Assembly: GCA_029931535.1 (NCBI GenBank)
Contig: JAQPZY010001332.1
Coordinates: forward strand, 248,001 to 312,000
Length of the DNA: 64,000 nucleotides
Origin: Margaritifera margaritifera
Lineage: Eukaryota; Mollusca; Bivalvia; Unionida; Margaritiferidae
Direction: 5' to 3'
Shown: one piece after another, positions 11,062 to 21,909 of the stretch
How the letters are laid out: each line of letters opens with the position of its first letter
Numbering within the stretch: the stretch's first letter is position 1
Notes under the pieces: generated by a model
What the model saw: the letters and a program-made list of their open reading frames with translations, nothing else
What the model was told of the DNA's origin: nothing
Database searches by the model: none
Position numbers and translations under genes: made by a program

Positions 11062-11909
11062 CATAGATGGACAGACATAGATACATACAAATACGGCACA
11101 CATATACAGAGACAGATAGTCACGTGAGTTATAGTAATGAGATCGTGTTTCCAAAAGCTAGCTCTAAGCTCCGCCACTCGTATTTACATAAGAATTTTAT
11201 TTCTGATGTATAAAAAAATTTCAAATTATAGACAGATCTCTTCAACAGAATGCACGATAACTCGAAACATTTTCAGCAAATGCAGATTTATAATTTTTAA
11301 GTTATTCCTGCTCAAATTTACTATATATTTCCTATATTTGAGTCCTATTTGTGGGAAATATTCCTACATGTTGTCTCGCATTATGCAACATTACATTACT
11401 ATTTACACCAGACCTAAGTTGATACACCTCCAATAGGATTTAGGTGATGGGATAAGGAGCTGGTAGGAAAAGTTGATTGACATATCGCAAAGGTATACTG
11501 ACTAGTTTTGTGTGTCGCAAAGAACAAAGGGACAGGAGAAAAAGAAGAAATACGAAGAATTCATCGTTTAACTCTTCATAATACATGATTGTGGGTCCAT
11601 TCAAACCTTAAACTGAAGCAAGCTGTTATTATTGTTTTATGGCGGTCTGTTAACCCCCATGCATATTCAATCAGATATGAATTTTCTTCACGACAAATAC
11701 CGGCGTCAAATCTTTACAAATCGCTTTGAGATAACCAAAGCGATGCGATGAACGGGTCGAATTATATTATTACATTTTTTAAACTTGATATATAAAAAGA
11801 GAAAGTACCTTTTGATTTTACAGTTCATTCTGTCTTCTGCATTCTTGATTCCTCTCACGCTTAACCTAAAAGATCCGTCTCGCAATTGACATAGCATGGT
11901 GGTATGCAT
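11062..11909. other. No gene recognised
   Basis: AT-rich, with no recognisable domain. Short frames at 11137-11436 (+) and 10962-11177 (-) are hydrophobic AT-driven translations. Confidence 0.35.

Positions 11910-11979
<70 letters not shown>
11910..11979. repeat. (GA)n microsatellite
   Basis: About 70 bp of AG dinucleotides with two AAAG interruptions. The minus-strand frame across it is a poly-Ser/Leu artefact. Confidence 0.95.
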
Positions 11980-13216
11980 TTGGTGGCCGTCATAATGTTC
12001 GACATTGTGATGTAGCTTTGAATCCATGAAGCGTCCCGTTTACTTTGCATCTGTCATATATTTTGTGTGTCTGTCAATCCAATGTCCAAGGTGGTTTCAT
12101 GCGACTTAACACCGAATCATGTTGACGTCACAACTGCTGGCACTTGCTGGTAAATACCCATCATCATCCTTGCTTGTTTTGATTATTGCATACCAAACTG
12201 AAGCCTATCAAACGCACACAATATGTCATATGGTCTCGTCTAACTAGACTCGCGTTTTTCGAAAGATCAACGTCAACCAGGAGTCTGGTGTATGTCTATA
12301 CAAATGATCATAACGCCCAAAACGAGGCTTACCTAAAATTATGTATAGTCGCTTATTGGTCAACAAACTACTTTCATTTTAGTATTCAGTAGGGCCTAGT
12401 CAGTCACTTGAGATAAAAAAAAAAGGTGTTGTCGTGTGTATACACCATGCATGCTTGACATGAAGATAGCACGTTTACATTTGCACACACGATGTATGCA
12501 CAACAATTCTTGCTGTTGAATGAACTGTAGTTAAGGAAAAGTTCACTGAGATGTTTCCCTTCTTGTGTTTTCTTCTCAATAGTACATAGTATGTACATGT
12601 GAAAATATGTTTTCTTTGGCGTAGAAATCTTTCAAATCGTCAAACTGTCATACAAAAAGACGATCGACACCTATCGGTAACAATCTGTTATGCGTACCTT
12701 TACAATACGCTAGTTTGGCGAAGATCTCTCGGAGTCACGCGATAATCTGGTTGAGCGATACTATATGACCGAGCAATTTGACAGGCACTTTAATATATCA
12801 CTTCCTGGATGGCGTCTGACAAGATACAGGTAAATACAGACCCAGATTATTGCTATTGCTTCTGTCTAATAATTTTCTCTCTTCTTCTTGTTGTTGTTTT
12901 TTTGTTTTTTGTTTTTTTTAAATATATTTACCAACAATATAAATCAAGGAAGTCACAGGAAAATGAAAGGTAATCCATTTACAAGAATACTTTTAATCTC
13001 TTTACCTCAGCTCCACTTTTTTAAGTGTGTATTGGGGGTGGGGAGGGGGTTGGGTGGGATTAAAAAATGCGTGTCGTAACGATGCAATCCCTTGCCTCAG
13101 ATCCACTTTTATTTTAAGTGCGTGCATTCAGCGGCTGTTCATAATCTGGTACACTGGCCTCAAATGACGCTGCCCACACCAGGCCAGCAACGGTGGAGAA
13201 ATTAAAGATGGTGGAA
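11980..13216. other. No gene recognised
   Basis: Contains small T-rich (12880-12920) and G-rich (13034-13060) tracts and no supportable gene. AGATCCACTTTT...TTAAGTG and AGCTCCACTTTT...TTAAGTG occur about 85 bp apart (13010 and 13098), a small diverged duplication. Confidence 0.35.
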
Positions 13217-13438
13217 GTAATACAAAAATGCGTTGGCAATAAAAAAAAATAGCATTAAATCAGTTATTTCCAGCTGTTTCGCCACCGGCTTTTTCGTTGT
13301 ATTAGACGCGACTATGTCAATTAAAGAAGTACTGCGTGTTTGTTTAAAGTGTCACTATGCAGTACTGTCAGTTTCAGCCATTGTGTGTGTGTGGGGGGGG
13401 TGTACCGTTGTAACGGTGCCAACGCATTTTTGTATTAC
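13217..13438. mobile_element. Short TIR element (MITE), 22-bp perfect inverted ends
   Basis: The 22 bp at 13217-13238 (starting GTAATACAAAAATG and ending GGCA) are the exact reverse complement of 13417-13438. The interior of about 180 bp is non-coding and includes a GT/G run. If TA is the target duplication, the ends would be ATACAAAAATGC with TA on both sides, as in Tc1/mariner-derived MITEs; this assignment is an inference. The overlapping small frames are not genes. Confidence 0.75.
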
Positions 13439-14050
13439 AATTGTATGAGGTACCAAGCTATGTCTTATATTCTTATATTGATGTCTTTGGAAATGTCATG
13501 GAGCTGTTTCAACTGCTGTTTTCATACTTGTGCTCTACTACCAAACTATTTTTTTGGGAATAAAATGAATTGTTTTAACTAGGAGTTGGGTTTTATTCAT
13601 GTCAGCACTTATTGAACTTCACATGGGTGATATGTGATAAATCACATTATGTCATATTATGTAATAACTAGGTCAAAGGTCAATGTACTGATTACTATGT
13701 ACCTCTCCTACTTCAAAATGGAGAATTCATCTAAAATAAAGGACTTTATATTTGTTTAGTAGACAAAGAACTTAACATCAGAGACAGGTGGACATGACTC
13801 AATCTTATTATAAAGTATAAGCTTTCAACACTTTACACCAACTGCAGATACATGAGGTCACTAACCCCTAGTCCTTGCACAAAGGTCAGGCTACCCATCA
13901 TCTCTGTAACACAAATAGAAAGCTTTCCTCTTTTTTGTAGTGAATAAAATTCATGCAATAAGCCAATCTGTCACCAAATGTAGTAGATCCCTGCTTCTAA
14001 GCACTTAGTTTTGATTTAGGGTGAAATTTGGGGAATAAAATACAGAAAAA
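13439..14050. other. Flank of transposase relic, no gene recognised
   Basis: AT-rich sequence between the MITE and the Mutator-like relic. No terminal inverted repeat for the latter could be found here. Confidence 0.35.
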
Positions 14051-15290
14051 TGCCAAGGAAAAACAATAAGTACAGCAAGTCAAATGGAGTTTTAAACAGG
14101 AGGAAAGTGTACATCTAAAAGGGATATGTAGCATATAATAAAGGAATCAAAAGAGACAACCACAACATAGAGAAAAATGAGAAGGAAAAGTTTGATCGCC
14201 TTACCTTAGACAAATATGTGGAGGCAGTGCCCCATTGGTCCAAGGACAGTTCCAAGGCATCAGTACTATTACATCCCTTACAAGCACCAAAACTTCAGGT
14301 GAAGCAGTGTGCATTCTCATCTGAAATAAAAGGGTAAATACTTTAAATCATATAGATGCATATAATTTATATTGGTCCTACACATACAAATAAAAATAAC
14401 TGGCTTAAGTCAGGCACAGGGAAAAAAAAAATCTGTGTCAAGTTTTAAATCTTTTAAATTTTGCTAAATCTTTTCTTTATTTTTCATAAACAAGCACTGA
14501 AAATGTGAGTTTTTATTTCTTCAAATGTCATGTATGGTATAACGGAGATAACTGAATGAAATACATAAAGTGTGGTATTTGTATTTCCTCCAATATATTA
14601 TCCATGTAATATAAATTAGTTCATGAAACATGTATTAACTTGCATGTAATTAAATTATCCAAAAATAAATTATTGATAAAGTGTAGAACCTAAAATTGAG
14701 GATTCCATATATAGTGGAGACCTTGAAAGTGATTTAATTTTGCTCTCAGAGATGAGGAGGCTACATCATATCAAATAGTTTATGTTCTCTAGAATGCCGG
14801 TATGTAGAGTCCAACCTTCCATAAACATGCCAATATGATCCCATGATATTCTGGATTCTTGTAAAGGTACCCAAAGTTTGAAGAACAGTGTGGACTTGAA
14901 TGGAAGGAATGGGCAATATGTGACACATGTGGTTACCATTCAGATATGTTTGGCCTTATAGGAGGAACTTCCAAAAGAAACAGTTGGACAGAAATAAATA
15001 TAATTAATTGAAAGTCAGTAGAGAATTATAAATGGGCACATGCAAGTGTCAATGGGAAATGCTGACTTAAAGAAATTGCTCTTGTCTGATGATATTCCTG
15101 CTACTTCTACAAAAGGGAATGCAACAGAACTTATCTGTATCAATTGCATGAAGAATTTCAAGACAGGAAAGTGTACAAAAAGGGTTTTATTATTGCATGA
15201 CAATAAAAAGAAAATGGGAAGGAAGACCATATCTATAATAAGTTACCTAAAATTACTTATACCAACATATCCTATATGATACAAAGTGAT
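14051..15290 (+). pseudogene. Mutator-like transposase relic
   Basis: An ATG at 14051 opens MPRKNNKYSKSNGVLNRRK; after a stop comes KGYVAYNKGIKRDN, resembling the basic N-terminus of invertebrate Mutator-like transposases (K-G-x-x-P-x-N-K-G). Farther on, LEWKEWAICDTCGYHSDMF (about 14890-14965) gives the CxxC knuckle before the core, and VSMGNADLKKLLLSDDIPAT (about 15045-15105) matches the family's G-N-x-x-L-x-x-x-L-x-x-x-x-I-P-x-x-S block. Stops and frame changes separate the blocks, and the DDE core and C-terminus are not recognisable. It would have catalysed cut-and-paste transposition; it is inert now. Assignment rests on motif order read by eye. Confidence 0.5.
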
Positions 15291-15733
15291 CTACAATAAC
15301 TGAAGCACCTTCTTTGAGCCCTATGATCCTGGTTTATAGCATGCTTTTCAAGAAGCAGATAGTTACTGTTTATACATGATTTATCATAATATGGAGGTAA
15401 AATTGGTTATATTTGGCTAAAATCATCCATATTGTATCTACATAACTTATTTTGTTGCATGTATGACAATCTCTGAGCTGACTGCACTGATATAAGGCCA
15501 TCAGGACATACAAATCTCTATCTGCCATAGCCATCTGTATCAAATGCCCCCTCCAAAACCAATGTGTGTTATTTTCTGAAGATTTTATTTGTTTTCTAGC
15601 TAAAAGTCTGTCAATATTTGACCCAAACTTCTCAATATCCATTGTTTTTGCCAAATGACACTATGATAGTTTATAAATGGTGCCTACATGTACACGTTAC
15701 TATGGATACACTGCGAGGCTGGTATTCCCTTTA
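15291..15733. other. No gene recognised
   Basis: The minus-strand frame 15370-15654 (94 codons, NTHWFWRGHLIQMAMADRD) has no recognised family, start context or splice pair. It may be a further decayed transposon piece. Confidence 0.25.
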
Positions 15734-16198
15734 GGTATCACGGTACCAATTGTTTTTCCATAGACCTTAATGTTAATGTTGGGTGAAATAAATATACCTT
15801 CTCTCCTACTTTAGCATGTGTGTCACACACTGTCATAGAGAGCAATATTAGATTGTCAATTTGACAGTGATAGAACCAGGTACTCCATTGCATTTAAGAG
15901 AGATAACTCTGCTGGAACTAGACAGGGGTAAGAGTTATCCAGTCACAACAGACACATTTTCAGTGATGTGCATCACATTTTTAAAAAATCATAAAAAATA
16001 CAAAAATTGATCTACAAATGAATTAACATAATCTCACATGTTGCTAAGAGACTCAACTTTTTTTAAGACAGACAGAAACTACAACTCTTACATAATACAC
16101 CAATCACAGCTAGTTTTTTTGTTGTTTATTTCTGAATACAATGTTCCTACACCTTAAGCTCCACCCCCCTGGACTTGCGCAATTGGTACCGTGATACC
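15734..16198. mobile_element. Non-autonomous TIR element (MITE), 465 bp
   Basis: GGTATCACGGTACCAATTG at 15734-15752 is exactly inverted at 16180-16198. The interior has no transposase. The flanks TCCCTTTA and TCCAGTGA agree at only 5 of 8 positions, so the target duplication is uncertain. It lies about 440 bp downstream of the Mutator-like relic, but the two cannot be linked from sequence alone. Confidence 0.72.
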
Positions 16199-16618
16199 TC
16201 CAGTGAGGCATATATATCCCGGGAAGTGACTAATGTTTGGGCCGGAACTGCTGGAATCTCGTGCTGTCATGATGTAAGAAATTTAAGAGAGAGAGAGAGA
16301 GAATTGATAAATAAATTAGAAAATACTATGGAAATTGCATTGAGCTGTAATGACTGATAAAGGATATAAATAATGCTACACAATAATAATAATAATAATA
16401 TATCATTAGTAGTAGTAGTATTTTCAATGGTATTTAATACTATTTACGATGGTATTTATGAATATCAGAGAATACATACATACATACATACATACATACA
16501 TACATACATACATACATACATACATACATACATACATACATACGCCTGTTATTACTTTACACCATAAATTATAAGATGTGCACAATTTCCATTCTGATCA
16601 AAGACAGTGTTCTCTTCT
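16199..16618. repeat. Microsatellite-rich spacer: (GA), (AAT), (CATA)n
   Basis: Short GA run at 16288-16301, AAT run at 16382-16400, and a long CATA array at about 16473-16543. The plus-strand frame reading repeated YIHT is the translation of the CATA array. No gene apart from the downstream end of the RecQ-like gene on the other strand. Confidence 0.85.
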
Positions 16619-17441
16619 TCACTTTTTTCCACTGCATATACAAGTGTTACAACAATTTGCACAATAGTTGCAGTTGTCGCTCGAGCATATATTGCAACTT
16701 CCCCTGGAACCTTCTTTTATATCATCTGGAAGTTTATCCATTTCTGGGATCCGCAATGCTTCAAGAATTGTTCCTTTTATACATACTTGCCGATCTTTAG
16801 CAATTTTAATCTTGTTTTCATCCGTTGTCTTCATCATCATGCTTGTTCCGTAAGGTAGGAGACAATCATAACCCTTTCTCCCATCTCTGACACATCTCCC
16901 AATCACTAGCCAATAGCTTAAAATGTTTTTATGGCATCCCCAGTGAATAACAATATCTACATCGCTGATTTGAATACCCATTCAGAGTGCCACTGTAGCT
17001 ACCAGATAGCAAATAATGCTTTCAGGTCTTCGAAATTCCCTGATAATTCTGTTATGTGTCTCTTTGTATGTTGAGGAGTGATACATTTCTATGAAACGTG
17101 TCTTTGCCAATTTTTCACCAGCATATCCTTGGCCTCCCAGTTCTTCAACTAACCAGGACCAAACACTAAAGACAGCTCTGTATGTTCTGAAAATAAAAAT
17201 GAGAATAATACTAACAACAACAACAACAACTATAGTTACTTCCATGCTTTTCCAGTTTCCAAACTGACTTACGGACAGACAGACGTGGGGTATTATAATA
17301 TCATGATCCTAAAGCATACTACTACTACTACTACTATTACTACTACTAAGGCGACGGAAAAGATAACGATGAAGAGAAAGAAATTTGCTACTACTATTAA
17401 TATCACTACAATAATAATAATAATAATAATACTATTATTAC

Positions 17442-17483
<42 letters not shown>

Positions 17484-17669
17484 GCATGAGAGAAGAATAC
17501 ATAAATATTTCCCTGTTGCATTTATAAATGAGGTTTTATATATATACCTGCAATCAATAATTGTCTTTGTGACTGACAGCCTCTTTTCCTTTATTTGATT
17601 AAAAAAAAACACTTCACTTCTTCCTCACAGTCTGCGGATGCTTCAGCAATGTCTATGAAAATGTTAGGC
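16619..17669 (-). pseudogene. RecQ-like DNA helicase, C-terminal half, one nonsense codon
   Basis: Two exons are visible: 17669-17548 and 17186-16619. The first reads PNIFIDIAEASADCEEEV... to TKTIIDC. Its GT donor (17547-17546) and the TTTTATTTTCAG acceptor before 17186 restore DCRTYRAVF across the join. The second holds helicase domain 2: LVATVAL, an in-frame TGA (16984-16982, one change from Gly), MGIQISDVDIVIHWG and SYWLVIGRCVRDG (motif VI; the usual second Gly is Val). It ends in a Cys-rich tail (CNICSSDNCNYCANCC) resembling a zinc-binding segment. RecQ enzymes are 3'-5' DNA helicases. The N-terminal ATPase half is not found upstream. The single TGA and altered motif VI suggest a recent pseudogene or allele. 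Confidence 0.75.
17187..17547. repeat. Trinucleotide microsatellites in RecQ-like intron
   Basis: ACT repeats (17318-17348) and long AAT/ATT runs (17410-17482) fill the intron between the two RecQ-like exons. Frames reading poly-Ile, poly-Asn or poly-Leu here are artefacts. Confidence 0.9.
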
Positions 17670-18040
17670 CTAAAATCTTATATTATTATTGTTATTATTA
17701 TTATTATTATTACTGATAGTAGTAATATGAACAATTTTGGTCAGTAGTAGAGCATGGCACTATAGGAACGAACGTCGGCCCTGCGTTAAATAGGGTCAAA
17801 AGATTATAGACCCAATCCGAAATTTAACATAGGCGCCATCTTGGTTCATAGCTACATTGTGACAGTGTAGCATGAGATGAAAGTCTGCACTCTAAATGGA
17901 AAAACCCTATTACGTCATGGGTTTCAGCAGTAGGAATCTGTCTGGTTTGTAACAAACAGTGTTGCGTGTGTTTGGAAGAGAAATGTAAGTTTGGTTTATC
18001 CTATAAATGAAATGCTGTAGAGGAGGCATGTGTTAAATAA
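17670..18040. other. No gene recognised; ATT run
   Basis: An ATT microsatellite lies at 17678-17712. The remaining sequence contains no recognisable upstream RecQ exon. Confidence 0.35.
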
Positions 18041-18252
18041 AGTCGAAAGTTATTAGGGACAAACGGGAAATGAACATGCGAAAATTAATGGTCGAAAGTT
18101 TAAAGGGACAAACGGGAAATGAACATGGGAAAATTAATGGTCGAAAGTTTATAGGGACAAACGGGAAATCAACATGGGAAAATTAATGGTCGAAAGTTTA
18201 TAGGGACAAAGGGTCGAATGTTTATGGGGACAAACGGGAAATGAACATGAGG
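18041..18252. repeat. 49-bp minisatellite, about four copies
   Basis: Units run GTCGAAAGTTTATAGGGAC, AAACGGGAAATGAACATGG, GAAAATTAATG. The first three are near-identical; the fourth is interrupted by an internal deletion (GGGACAAAGGGTCGAATG). The array sits about 400 bp outside the left arm of the large foldback. Confidence 0.9.
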
Positions 18253-18644
18253 TTACTATATTGAAAGGTATGTATTTTAACAGTGTATTGAAGTTGTGTA
18301 TCTTAACAGAGGCCCTGAATGATGACGCGCGCCTGTATGGACGACATAAGCTCGAAAGTCTTTAGTTTTATCATGTGTAGGGTTATTTTTTAGTTGTTGT
18401 CTTTAACAAGAACAGGGTAGGATGTAAAAGAAGGAGTATAAAATAGAATTTAAATCCCTACACAATAAAACTATCCAACAAACTGGGCCAACTATCCAAC
18501 AACCAAGGGTCTACTATTCCCCACCCTGTTATATATACTTTCTAAATAAAACTAACGTCACTAACCCCACATACCACTGTATGATCCCTATTACAAATTA
18601 AGCAAAAAAAAACATCTAGCCCCTTCTATAAGACCCTTAGTTAC
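18253..18644. other. G-poor flank of foldback
   Basis: From about 18430 the plus strand becomes very poor in G, with AAAACTA, CCCCAC and CTATAA words like those inside the arm. TAAAATAGAATTTAAATCCC (about 18439-18458) recurs as TAAAATACAATTTAAATCCC at about 19160-19180. This suggests that the repeat originally extended left of the point where the inverted match stops. Confidence 0.5.
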
Positions 18645-20626
18645 CTCCCTTTATAATATACATACTCTACTCTCTTTTAGTATCTCCACTACAACCCTAT
18701 AGAGTAAAACTTACTCAACAGACTACAGACCATATAAATCCTTTCTAAATTAAACTAACAAGCCTAACCCTTACAATGTCTCTTAAAATAAAGTAAAAAT
18801 CTCTATTTCCATCTATAATGTTCCTATCGACCTATTGTAAACAAAACTACCACCCCATTTACACAAGGTAGAATTTGAAAGAAGGGGTATATTTACAAAT
18901 AATTAACCCCCACCCTCCCCTACAAGCCCTTTTATCAATTAAGTAAAAATCTCTATTCCCATCTATAATATTCCTAACCGCCCCGACTCTTCTAGGATCC
19001 CCCTTATAAAGTTAAAATCTCTACCCCATTCTATAATATCCCATCACTACCTACCCTCCTTTTTTTAAAAAAAAAACACAACCATCATCCTCATAATCCT
19101 TACATATCAACACCCACTCATCTACATACCCCACACGTTTACATGTAAACTAAGCAGTATAAAATACAATTTAAATCCCTTGTCAACAAAACTAACTTCA
19201 TTATCTCCCTTACTACCCTATAATCCCCATTATAAAGTAAAAACCTCTACCTCCATCTATAATGTCCCTAGCACCACCTATTATCCTTTTTTAAACAAAA
19301 CTACAACCCCATTCGCAGCTGTCTATTTTCAATTGTTTAGTGGCAAAAATCTGAGTTTATCTGCACTCTAAATATATCTTACAATATCAGGCAAATCTTA
19401 AATATGTTACAATTCTGCTAGCGTATTGGGAGGCCAAAGTTGCATTCATCAAAATTAATACAAAGTTACAATTGGACGTCTTCACTAGCCATGGTCGATT
19501 GATAAATATACGGACCAACTTTTGTTTTTACCCCAAATGTCACTATATTTGTGACAGTTGCACCTTTTTTAATCTAGACACAGAGCATTTTAGCAAAAAT
19601 ATAATGTGCTGAAGTTAGTTTGGGTCTACTGTGTGTGTGTGTGTGTTAAACAGAAAGAGAAAGAAAGAGAGTGAACGATTTTTTTTTAAAAAAAAGGACG
19701 CAAAACAGGGTAAATCCTATGTTAGAAATGTTCATTGCATATTTTTTCATTCATCATTATTTTGAAAAAAACGGTGTTAGATCTATATTTATTGTGAATG
19801 AACGCACTAACATTTGCAGGGATGCTACAAATCTAAGATCGGTCAAAATCTGGCACGTGTCTTGAGATTACAGAGAAGATGGGCTGTCAATACCCAACAA
19901 TGTTACAAAATTCCCTAATCCAAGGACTGTACATTCTGGTTTTACGCAAAGCGAGCAGGTAAACACTATTCACATCTTGTTCTATCAGCATCCTGATATC
20001 TTCTGACTGAAAACAAGGCATACAATGTTACATTTTTCCTAAACGCGTGCTTTGGCTCTAGATATTTGAAAGGGCAGAATAGGATGGTGCATACTTAAGT
20101 TATTCTTGCACTGTAAAACGGCGTGCGGGTTTTGTTTTGAAAAACGGTAGATCCAATGTTAGAAATTTTCTCTTGACACATTTCATTGTCAAAATAGGAC
20201 TACTCCGGCACAAAACTAAGATATCTGACACGAAAAAAATAAAATAAAAAGCCAACTGAACTCTAGTTTTTGTAGAATAAATAATATTAAACCTATGAAT
20301 AAAAACTGTTCTATAATTTTTTGTGGTGCACGTTTTTTAAAAAGTACAAAACTAAAGTCACAGAGCCTTCTATTTCACGTAATCAATTTCACTAAGGTAA
20401 AATTTTTGAGGTATCTTAAAACAGGAACAGATAAATCATGATTTAAATTTAATCATTCTAGAGGAAGATCGAGGGTGTCTGTCTGTCTGTCTGTCAATAT
20501 TACAAAGCATACCCTGCATTCTGTCAACCAAGGGTAGTGTACTTTTTTACATCGTACGCGGCGTTAAAAAGGATAAATATAGCGCCATAAGAGTACCTCG
20601 AAGCGGGTTCATGATGTATGTATTTA

Positions 20627-20669
<43 letters not shown>

Positions 20670-20822
20670 TTCATTATTATTATTATTATTATTATTAAGA
20701 CCACGAGAGCAGCAATATTTAGTGACAGTTTTTCAAACTAACACATTCGGAAGGGTTCATGATTTTTTAGAGAGAAAGAAAGTGAGAAAGTCATTATTCA
20801 TTTCTTATGAAATATTAAGATT
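18645..20822 (+). repeat. Large inverted repeat, left arm (about 2.18 kb)
   Basis: This segment is the reverse complement of 21709-23896. Landmarks: TTATAATATACATACTCTAC at the outer edge; a 63-codon frame at 19180-19371 that is translated identically from 23356-23165 on the other strand; CTAGCGTATTGGGAGGCC; and ATTCGGAAGGGTTCATGATT near the inner edge. The inner kilobase differs at only a few positions apart from microsatellite lengths, while the outermost few hundred bases are more diverged. The outer 700 bp contain diverged sub-repeats (AAGTAAAAATCTCTA, CCATCTATAATGT, AAACAAAACTAC). The shared frame is probably non-coding. The arrangement is that of a foldback-type element. Confidence 0.88.
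20628..20698. repeat. (TG)n(AG)n and (ATT)n microsatellites in left arm
   Basis: A compound TG-AG tract is followed by ATT repeats. In the mirror position of the right arm there is instead a 60-bp CT run (21845-21904), so this part of the arms differs in length and motif. Confidence 0.9.
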
Positions 20823-21708
20823 GCGGTCGCTTTACAAAAAAATAACGCACGAACTATCGTACAATTTGTGATGAATGAACATTTGCCCCTTATAAGAAAA
20901 GAAAAGAAGAAAAAAAAGGAGTATTCGAATGTGATTTGACAACCTTCCTTTGGTCGGTCCAAAATATGATCCTGATGTCGGATACTTTATAAGTGGAGAC
21001 GATTCATAGTTTACCTTTGGAGCTGCGATAAATCATTTACAGAGGGTTTGTGTATATTCAAGTGAAACGCAAAGAACAATTGCATCCTTTACGACATAGA
21101 CGTTTTAACCATTGGTATCTGAATGTTATAAAAATACTGATTAGTTTGAAAGTGTTCAAATGGTCAGAGTTTGATCACAAGGGCCAATATCCATAACGAA
21201 GACTGTGGATGCCGCGACATCTAGCTACAAGGTTGGTGTGTTACACGAAGTCCAGGAAAAAGTTCATGACTTACAGGAATACAAAAGACTTTTAAAAGAA
21301 GTGTCGCCTCAAGGAGAGACTTCTTCACGACGTGTTGTGTTTGAGTTAGTGTATGAATTTCAACGATATGATTATTCCGTTTGGCAAACGTATCACTATT
21401 CCAGCAAAAAGACATTCCTGTGAATGTACTGTTTATAATAGCCCCATTGAGAATCTACCATTGGAACTGCGTGCGTGCATTTACCACTTCTTTGTACAAA
21501 TTCAAGTGAAACGTAAAGAACCATTTCATTATTTAGCCTGGGGTATAATTATAAAAGAAAAAAAGGGACTTTTGTGGGATGAATGAAAAAAAATGACCTC
21601 CAGTCGCCTAATACCTTACATCTACGCTTGGATTGTATTAAATCTGGTGTGCTTGTACCCTAAAAAGGTGGATTTTTCCTATATGTATGAATTTTTGGGG
21701 ATGTAATC
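20823..21708. other. Foldback spacer with duplicated coding-like block
   Basis: This 0.9-kb unique centre separates the arms. Two diverged blocks, about 21008-21090 and 21428-21515, can both be read on the plus strand as a peptide of the form x-L-P-L-E-L-R, then I-Y, then F-V, then IQVKRKE. The match persists at the peptide level despite base differences. The first has a TAA after LELR; the second is part of an open frame (21353-21586, NLPLELRACIYHFF...). Another frame, 21205-21423, lies between them. No family was recognised. This could be remains of cargo carried by the foldback. Confidence 0.4.
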
Positions 21709-21843
21709 TTAATATTTCATAAAGAAATGAATAATGACTCTCTCGCTTTCTTTCTCTCTCAAAAATCATGAACCCTTCCGAATGTGTTAGTTTCAAAAAC
21801 TGTCACTAGATATTGCTGCTCTCATGGTTTTAATTATAATAAT

Positions 21844-21909
<66 letters not shown>

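Noticed and set aside
19180..19371. 63-codon frame with an identical protein at 23165-23356
   Set aside because: Identity follows from the inverted repeat itself. The region is G-poor and sub-repetitive, with Ser/Thr/Tyr/Pro bias, and shows no start or codon signal, so it is not called a gene.
21353..21586. F-box or SOCS-box domain in the LPLELR frame
   Set aside because: The LPxELR start is suggestive but too short and diverged to assign a domain.
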